A stretch of DNA of 11,179 nt from the NCBI GenBank assembly GCA_013349595.1, contig DUZI01000030.1, positions 1 through 11,179 of the forward strand. The letters are read 5' to 3'. The position numbers were made by a program, and so were the translations under genes. The notes below the pieces were generated by a model. That model searched no databases. It was given only the letters and a program-made list of their open reading frames with translations, and had not been told where the DNA came from. Every line of letters starts with the position of its first letter. The stretch's first letter is position 1. This document shows positions 5,699-11,179 of this stretch, piece after piece. The DNA is from Nitrospirota bacterium (GTDB taxonomy: Bacteria > Nitrospirota > Thermodesulfovibrionia > Thermodesulfovibrionales > Dissulfurispiraceae).

Positions 5699-7768
5699 AT
5701 GAACTTGCCGATTACCCCAGAAGATGCCATATTAATAGATAGAGATGGTAATATTATTACTATTTCAGATTCCTTAGATCATTTTTTAAAGGAACTCTGT
5801 CAAGAAAAACCTAAGGAAATAACAAATTATATACATTTTTGGGAAGGCATTTTAAAAAACAGCAAGGACAAAAAAAAATATATTAAGGACATTGAAGCCC
5901 TCTTACGGGGGGATAGAAAGTATGTCCTTATTGAATTTGTTGATTGCCAAAAGGAGCAACATAAATATACATTTCTTAACTTGATTAGGCTTGCTCATGA
6001 TATGCCTCTTGTAGCTATTCAACACATTGATGTTACTGAACTTCTTATCAAAGAACATAATATCAAAAAAAATCTAAAAAAACTTCAGATTATCATAAAT
6101 AATCAATCAGAGTTTATTTGCCTCTTACATGCTGATACTATAGTGTCTTTTGCAAATGATGCACTATGTCAACACTTATCTCTTTCCTATGAAGATATTA
6201 TTGGACAGCCATTTTTGCAGTTACTACCTTATAAGGAGATAAAAGAACAAATACAAAAGGGCTTATCTTCCCTGTCAAAGGAACAACAGATATTTGCCAT
6301 CGAGCATTTACTAAAAGACTCTTCTTCAGAAAATGATATAAAGTGGATACAATGGCATGTTAAAGCACTTTTTGACAACGATGGGACACTAACAGGTTAT
6401 CACTTTACAGGGAGAGAGGTTTCAGACCTTCAGAGACAAAAGGCTATCAAGCAAAAAGAACAGGCTTTAATTAACATGGCTTATAATGACCCTGTGACAG
6501 GACTTCCTAAGAGGGCACTTTTTATGGATAGATTAATCCAATTGATTTTAAAGGCAAAGAGATATAACAAAAAGATTGCCCTCTTGTTTATTGACCTTGA
6601 TAATTTCAAAAAAATTAATGAGTCCCTCGGTTATGACATAGGAGATATATTGTTAAAAGAAGCCTCTGAAAGAATCAAATACTGTTTGAGAAACAGTGAT
6701 GTAATATCAAGAATAAGTGCTGACGACTATGGAATAATCCTCTCAGAGATTGATAAACCTGAAAATACACAGATTGTAGCAGAAAGGATAATTAAAGCTA
6801 TCTCATCACCCTTTGAATTAAAAGGTAATTCTGCTTATATCACTGCAAGTATTGGTATAAGCATATTTCCTGAAGATGGGGAGGATGCTGAGATTCTCTT
6901 TAAAAATGCAGAGATAGCAATGAATTATGCCAAATCTCAAGACAAGAATAATTACAAGTTTTTTAATAATGCTATGAATCAACATGCCCTTGAAAGATTA
7001 AAGATAGAAAATGACTTAAGAATGGCTATTGAACAAAAACAATTTATCCTCCATTTTCAACCACAAATATCTATGAAAAATGGCAATATTGTTGGGGTTG
7101 AAGCCCTTGTAAGATGGCTTCATCCTGAAAAAGGTATGATACCACCAATGAAATTTATTCCCATTGCAGAAGAGACAGGTTTGATTATACCTATAAGTGA
7201 ATTAATACTCTTTAATGCAATAAAAGAAATTCAAGGGTTGCAGACGATAGGATTACCCCAGGTAAGCTTGGCAGTCAATATATCTCTCAAACATTTCAAA
7301 CAACCAAATTTCTCTGATTTTATTTTTACTGTTTTAAGAGAAACAAAAATCCCCCCACACATGCTTGAGCTTGAGTTAACAGAGAGCATATTTATGCACG
7401 ATGTCAATAATGTAGTAAAGATATTGAGAACATTTAAAGATGAAGGAATAACAATATCAATAGATGATTTTGGCACAGGCTATTCGTCACTAAATTATCT
7501 AAAAAACCTTCCCATCTCTAAACTCAAGATAGATAAAGCTTTTGTAAACAATATAACCACTGATAATAAGGATGCCATGATTGTAAAAACCATTATTGAC
7601 ATTGCCCATAATTTAAATCTAAAGGTCATAGCTGAAGGCGTTGAGCACCTTGAGCAGATGGAATTTTTAAGAAACCTAAATTGTGATGAACTTCAAGGCT
7701 ATTTATTTAGCAAACCCTTGCCCTCTGGAGAGTTTGCAAAACTTTATGCGGCCATGGCTATTTTGTGA
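5699..7768 (+). CDS. PAS-PAS-GGDEF-EAL protein, probable c-di-GMP phosphodiesterase
   Basis: This 689-residue soluble signalling protein has no membrane segments. Two PAS-like sensor regions lie at about 5-115 (ending IQHIDVTELL) and 124-245, followed by GGDEF (258-425) and EAL (435-685). The GGDEF motif is replaced by SADDY (340-344), so cyclase activity is unlikely, although DLDNFK (299-304) and an I-site-like RNSD (331-334), five residues before it, are kept. The EAL catalytic set looks intact: EALVRW (Glu468), ELTES (559-563), DDFGTGYSS (589-597), Lys610, AEGVE (645-649) and QGYLFSKPLP. It therefore probably hydrolyses c-di-GMP to pGpG, with the GGDEF domain possibly sensing GTP or c-di-GMP. 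There is no strong ribosome binding site; five bases separate it from argB, which suggests coupling. The PAS ligand is unknown. Confidence 0.93.
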   Translation: MNLPITPEDAILIDRDGNIITISDSLDHFLKELCQEKPKEITNYIHFWEGILKNSKDKKKYIKDIEALLRGDRKYVLIEFVDCQKEQHKYTFLNLIRLAHDMPLVAIQHIDVTELLIKEHNIKKNLKKLQIIINNQSEFICLLHADTIVSFANDALCQHLSLSYEDIIGQPFLQLLPYKEIKEQIQKGLSSLSKEQQIFAIEHLLKDSSSENDIKWIQWHVKALFDNDGTLTGYHFTGREVSDLQRQKAIKQKEQALINMAYNDPVTGLPKRALFMDRLIQLILKAKRYNKKIALLFIDLDNFKKINESLGYDIGDILLKEASERIKYCLRNSDVISRISADDYGIILSEIDKPENTQIVAERIIKAISSPFELKGNSAYITASIGISIFPEDGEDAEILFKNAEIAMNYAKSQDKNNYKFFNNAMNQHALERLKIENDLRMAIEQKQFILHFQPQISMKNGNIVGVEALVRWLHPEKGMIPPMKFIPIAEETGLIIPISELILFNAIKEIQGLQTIGLPQVSLAVNISLKHFKQPNFSDFIFTVLRETKIPPHMLELELTESIFMHDVNNVVKILRTFKDEGITISIDDFGTGYSSLNYLKNLPISKLKIDKAFVNNITTDNKDAMIVKTIIDIAHNLNLKVIAEGVEHLEQMEFLRNLNCDELQGYLFSKPLPSGEFAKLYAAMAIL

Positions 7769-7804
7769 GGTTTCTATTTTTTAAGATGTTTTTGAAAATA
7801 CCTT

Positions 7805-8545
7805 ATGAAATCTTGGCAAGATAACATAACATTTGTCCTTGTTGAACCATCTGAACCTGGAAATATTGGTTCATCTGCAAGGGCAATAGCAAATATGGGA
7901 TTTAAAAATCTCGCACTTATCAAACCAGTTGCCCTTTCAGAGGAATCTTATGCCTTTGCACATGGTGCAGAAGATATATTAAAAAACGCCCTAATCTATG
8001 ATGATTTAAAAGAGGCAGTAAAGGAAACCAATCAGGTTTTTGGCACATCAAGGAGGGTAGGGAAAAAAAGAGGACTCTTTTTCAGTCCTTGGGATTCATC
8101 GAAATTGATCTACCATATTGCACAAAAGAATAAGGTCGCCCTTTTATTTGGCTCTGAATCAAGAGGGTTATTAAACAAAGAGACAGCCCTGTGTAATAGG
8201 ATGATCTATATACCTGCAGAGAAGACACAGCCATCTATAAATCTTGCCCATTCAGTCATGATAATTGCCTATGAATTAAGGAGATATGATTTATTGAAAG
8301 ATAATAGCGAAGCGAATGAAAAAACATCCTTCTTCCCAAAATCAATAAGCAGAGAAAAAATAGATGATTTGCTCAAAAGGATTGAATCTAAAGTATCTCT
8401 TCTTGATTATCCTAAAAACGATAAAGAGAGAAAGATAATGCAGAATATCACCAACTTGTTATCAAGGGCAGGCGTTACCTATTGGGAAGAACAAATGATA
8501 CAAGGTCTTTGCTCACAACTACAAAAGAGATTGACTAACAGATGA
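7805..8545 (+). CDS. trmJ: TrmJ-like tRNA 2'-O-methyltransferase (SPOUT family)
   Basis: This SPOUT-fold methyltransferase uses S-adenosylmethionine. TrmJ methylates the 2'-hydroxyl of position 32 in certain tRNAs. The 246 residues equal the length of the Escherichia coli enzyme. The three SPOUT motifs are present: VEPSEPGNIGSSARAIANMG (13-32, with Asn20 and Arg26), LLFGSESRGL (113-122, Glu118) and PSINLAHSV (143-151), which form the knotted cofactor site and dimer interface. A helical C-terminal extension (about 180-246) is typical of TrmJ rather than TrmL. The ATG has no evident Shine-Dalgarno sequence, and no in-frame alternative upstream looks better. The last codons overlap the next start in ATGA. 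Substrate specificity is inferred from family and could be another TrmH group 1 target. Confidence 0.9.
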   Translation: MKSWQDNITFVLVEPSEPGNIGSSARAIANMGFKNLALIKPVALSEESYAFAHGAEDILKNALIYDDLKEAVKETNQVFGTSRRVGKKRGLFFSPWDSSKLIYHIAQKNKVALLFGSESRGLLNKETALCNRMIYIPAEKTQPSINLAHSVMIIAYELRRYDLLKDNSEANEKTSFFPKSISREKIDDLLKRIESKVSLLDYPKNDKERKIMQNITNLLSRAGVTYWEEQMIQGLCSQLQKRLTNR

Positions 8546-9234
8546 AGAGATGGCTTGAAAATATAAATAATGCAGTAGAAGGAATCCTCCATTCTGCAAA
8601 GACTCAAAGACATTTAAGATACCATCTCTATTCAGCGACGATAGTATTACTTTTCTCTTACATAGTTGGTGTAAATAGGACAGACTTTTTAATCATATCA
8701 ATTGTGGTCATTCTCGTCCTCCTTGCAGAGATGGTAAATACTGCCATTGAATTTCTTGTTGATATGGTTTGTCCAGAATATAATGAAAAAGCTCGTGCCA
8801 TAAAGGACACCTCAGCAGGTGCAGTATTAATAACTGCCTTTGGTGCCGCTATTGTTGGCTATATAGTACTATTCCCTTATTTGAATAATATCTTTCAAAA
8901 AGGTTTACGCATTGCAAAACACTCAAAAGAGGAGATAACCTTACTGTCCCTTATAGTTGTCTTAATATTAGTAATCATTTTAAAAGCCTATTTTGGCAAG
9001 GGACATCCATTAAGAGGTGGAATGCCAAGTGGACACAGTGCGGTTGCCTTTTCAGTCAGTTCCTCAATGACTTTTATAACACAAAGTTTCAATATTGCCA
9101 TAATATCTTTTTTACTTGCCTTGCTCATAGCTCAAAGCAGGGTTATTATAAAGGCACATACAATACAAGAAGTCCTTGTAGGGGCTTTGATTGGTATATC
9201 GGTAACAACTGTTATGTTTTTATTGTTTAAATGA
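8542..9234 (+). CDS. Fused DgkA-type lipid kinase and PAP2 phosphatase
   Basis: Two membrane enzymes share one 230-residue chain. Residues 1-115 are a DgkA-type kinase with EMVNTAIE (63-70) and KD (88-89); Glu63, Asn66, Glu70, Lys88 and Asp89 match the spacing of the Escherichia coli catalytic residues. Residues about 130-230 are a PAP2 phosphatase with GGMPSGHSA (159-167) and SRVIIKAH (199-206, His206), plus Glu210 where the family often has Asp. Each half has about three membrane helices. The kinase would phosphorylate diacylglycerol or undecaprenol, and the phosphatase would remove phosphate from a lipid phosphate or pyrophosphate, possibly in undecaprenyl-phosphate recycling (inference). 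The PAP2 half's first motif (K-x-x-x-x-R) is compact and lacks the canonical RP. The start overlaps the trmJ stop, and the stop overlaps the rnr start. Confidence 0.88.
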   Translation: MKRWLENINNAVEGILHSAKTQRHLRYHLYSATIVLLFSYIVGVNRTDFLIISIVVILVLLAEMVNTAIEFLVDMVCPEYNEKARAIKDTSAGAVLITAFGAAIVGYIVLFPYLNNIFQKGLRIAKHSKEEITLLSLIVVLILVIILKAYFGKGHPLRGGMPSGHSAVAFSVSSSMTFITQSFNIAIISFLLALLIAQSRVIIKAHTIQEVLVGALIGISVTTVMFLLFK

Positions 9235-11179
9235 TAAGCAAAGAGAGATTATACAACTTTTTATTAAAACAATCAGAAAGACCTCTGAGTTTTTCTGACA
9301 TATGTTTTACCTTAGGGTTAAGTTCTCCAGAAAAGAGAAATGCCAAAAGGCTTTTAAGGACACTCATAGATGAAGGCTTTATAATCCGTAATAGAAAAGG
9401 TCTCTATGGTGCAGTGGAAAACTTTGAGTTTATTACTGGCTATTTTGAAGCTCATAGGGGTGGTTTTGGTTTTCTTATACACGATAGGGTTGGACTACCT
9501 GATATATTTATCCCTTCAAGGTCAACAATGATGGCAATGGACAACGACAAGGTCATTGTGAGATTAGAAAACAAAGCCAAAAGGCAGGGTTCTGTTGTAA
9601 GGATTATAGAGAGGGCTCATAAAAAGATTGCAGGGTATATTGACAGAAACAGAGGTGGTTACTTTATTCAACCAAAAGATGAAAGGATACCCTTTGACCT
9701 CTACCTATCGCCAAAAGATATAGGTGACACAGAGGAAGGTGATTTGGTAATTGCAGAAATCATAAATTATCCCGAAGGTAGAGGTTTGGCTACTGCAAGA
9801 GTTGTCAAAAAGATAGAAAGACCTAACAGTCCATCAGCTGAGATAGAAACCCTTATTGAAGAGCTTGATATAAGAAACAGATTTAAGCCAAAGGTCGTGG
9901 CAGAGGCAAAAGATTTAGAAATCAAAAAAATCTCAAAAAAAAATAGAAGAGACTTAACAGGGCTAAACACAGTTACCATTGATGGAGAAAATGCCAAAGA
10001 CTTTGATGATGCCATTTCTATAGAAAAGTCAGGTGATAATTTTAGGCTTTATGTCCATATTGCTGATGTGTCACATTATGTCTATTGGGATAGCAATATT
10101 GATTTAGAGGCAAGAAAAAGGGGGACGAGTTTTTACTTTCCTGATAGGGTAATTCCAATGTTACCTAAAGAATTATCAGAAAATCTCTGCAGTTTAAGAC
10201 CTCAACAAGACAGGCTCACTGTTACTGTAGAGATGGAATTTAATAGTAAGGCAGAACTGGTAAAAAGGGATTTCTATGAGAGTATCATTAGAAGCAACGA
10301 GCGAATGACCTATACTGTAGTTAAGAATATACTCTTACAGGAAGATTCAAAGGACATAACGCGATACAGTTATTTAATGAAAGACTTTTTACTGATGTAT
10401 GAACTTGCTGAATTGTTAAAAGACAAGCGAAGGGAAAGGGGAAGTTTAGACTTTGATTTACCAGAACCAGATGTGATAATTGACTTAAAGGGCAATCTTG
10501 AAAATATCATAATCGCAGAGAGGAATATTGCTCACAGGATAATTGAGGAGTTTATGATAAAGGCTAACGAGGCTGTGGCATCCTTTATGGAAGAATCAGA
10601 AGTCCCTTGTATATACAGAATTCACGAGGCGCCAGAGAGGGACAAACTAGATGAGACCTTAAGATTTTTACAATCTGCAGGATTGATAAAGGAGGGTTTT
10701 ATTGGCAGAAACAGGGATTTTCATCAATTCATCTCCTCAATCACAGGCAATCCACTCGAAGATGTTATTACAAAATACATCTTGCGGAGTTTAAAACAAG
10801 CTCGTTATTCCATAGAAAATTTAGGACACTTTGGACTATCATCTAATTGTTATACCCATTTTACATCACCTATAAGAAGGTATCCAGATTTAGTAGTCCA
10901 CAGGCTATTAAAAGAATTAATACATAAAGGTAAAACGACTTACAAAAATGAAGAAGAATTGGAAAAACTACTTGATAATATTGCCTTTACTTCCTCAAGA
11001 ATGGAGAGGAAGGCTGATGAAGCCGAGAGAAAGGTCTTAGATGCTATGAGGGTATGGTTTATGAAAGATAGACTTGGAGAGGTTTTTGAAGCAATCATTA
11101 TTGGAGTAACTTCCTATGGTCTTAAAGTAAGGTTAATAGATTTGTTTGTTGAGGGATTTGTTCATGTATCTTACATGAC
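9231..11179 (+). CDS. rnr: Ribonuclease R, 3' end cut by the window
   Basis: RNase R is a processive 3'-to-5' exoribonuclease that degrades structured RNA and takes part in trans-translation and RNA quality control. The frame is open for 649 codons to the window edge. Domains in order: a winged-helix-like N-terminus (1-62), cold-shock domains with GYFEAHRGGFGF (70-81) and GYIDRNRGGYFI (135-146), the RNB catalytic core, and the start of an S1 domain at about 616. The catalytic acidic cluster is Asp251, Asp257, Asp259 and Asp260, in the order of Escherichia coli Asp272/278/280/281, within DGENAKDFDDA. The THFTSPIRRYPDL motif (542-554) is intact. The ATG overlaps the stop of the DgkA-PAP2 gene in ATGA and has no Shine-Dalgarno sequence, so translation is probably coupled. 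The remaining S1 domain and C-terminus lie outside the window. Confidence 0.96.
   Translation, partial: MISKERLYNFLLKQSERPLSFSDICFTLGLSSPEKRNAKRLLRTLIDEGFIIRNRKGLYGAVENFEFITGYFEAHRGGFGFLIHDRVGLPDIFIPSRSTMMAMDNDKVIVRLENKAKRQGSVVRIIERAHKKIAGYIDRNRGGYFIQPKDERIPFDLYLSPKDIGDTEEGDLVIAEIINYPEGRGLATARVVKKIERPNSPSAEIETLIEELDIRNRFKPKVVAEAKDLEIKKISKKNRRDLTGLNTVTIDGENAKDFDDAISIEKSGDNFRLYVHIADVSHYVYWDSNIDLEARKRGTSFYFPDRVIPMLPKELSENLCSLRPQQDRLTVTVEMEFNSKAELVKRDFYESIIRSNERMTYTVVKNILLQEDSKDITRYSYLMKDFLLMYELAELLKDKRRERGSLDFDLPEPDVIIDLKGNLENIIIAERNIAHRIIEEFMIKANEAVASFMEESEVPCIYRIHEAPERDKLDETLRFLQSAGLIKEGFIGRNRDFHQFISSITGNPLEDVITKYILRSLKQARYSIENLGHFGLSSNCYTHFTSPIRRYPDLVVHRLLKELIHKGKTTYKNEEELEKLLDNIAFTSSRMERKADEAERKVLDAMRVWFMKDRLGEVFEAIIIGVTSYGLKVRLIDLFVEGFVHVSYM

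Noticed and set aside
9767..10015. 82-codon minus-strand ORF inside the RNase R gene
   Set aside because: It is antisense to the catalytic region of rnr, which is clearly coding on the plus strand, including the conserved aspartate cluster.

Overview
This is an AT-rich stretch (roughly mid-30s % G+C by eye) of a bacterial chromosome, densely packed with housekeeping and accessory genes. A Gram-negative-like bacterium is suggested by short overlapping operons, a DgkA-type lipid kinase, an arginine-sensitive-type ArgB with an N-terminal helix, a PAS-GGDEF-EAL protein and a YihY-family membrane protein. The lineage cannot be fixed from the window. A Nitrospirota or Desulfobacterota-type organism is my guess, held weakly. 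There is no tRNA, rRNA, CRISPR array, transposase or phage gene.

Layout. Positions 1-231 are non-coding and hold two copies of a roughly 100-bp dispersed repeat. A minus-strand pair follows: a secreted, cysteine-rich protein of unknown function (2554-1901) overlaps the start of recN (1911-232), the SMC-like DNA repair ATPase. A short intergenic region with a palindromic -10 element (2587-2594) separates this pair from a divergent plus-strand group. That group is a YihY/BrkB-family membrane protein, a small protein with two helix-turn-helix-like motifs (TTG start with a strong ribosome binding site), a CPAC glutaredoxin-like protein and an unrecognised 125-residue protein, ending at 4500. Positions 4501-4811 are non-coding. 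They hold an A/T hairpin, a third, inverted copy of the repeat, a degenerate fourth copy and a possible promoter.

A second plus-strand run starts with argB (acetylglutamate kinase) and continues with a PAS-PAS-GGDEF-EAL protein five bases later. Its GGDEF site is degenerate (SADDY) and its EAL site is intact, so it looks like a c-di-GMP phosphodiesterase. After 36 bases comes a trmJ-like tRNA 2'-O-methyltransferase, then a fused DgkA kinase-PAP2 phosphatase, then RNase R (rnr), which runs off the right edge inside its S1 domain. The last three genes are joined by ATGA stop/start overlaps and are probably translationally coupled.

The most unusual signal is the repeat. The two best copies (1-106 and 4580-4686) are inverted and bracket the whole recN/YihY block. 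Three of the four copies lie just past the 3' end of a transcription unit, all in the same sense relative to that transcript, and can fold as two nested stems. Other points of interest are the three-gene cassette of small proteins (3476-4500), the bifunctional lipid kinase-phosphatase, and the degenerate GGDEF domain linked to arginine biosynthesis.
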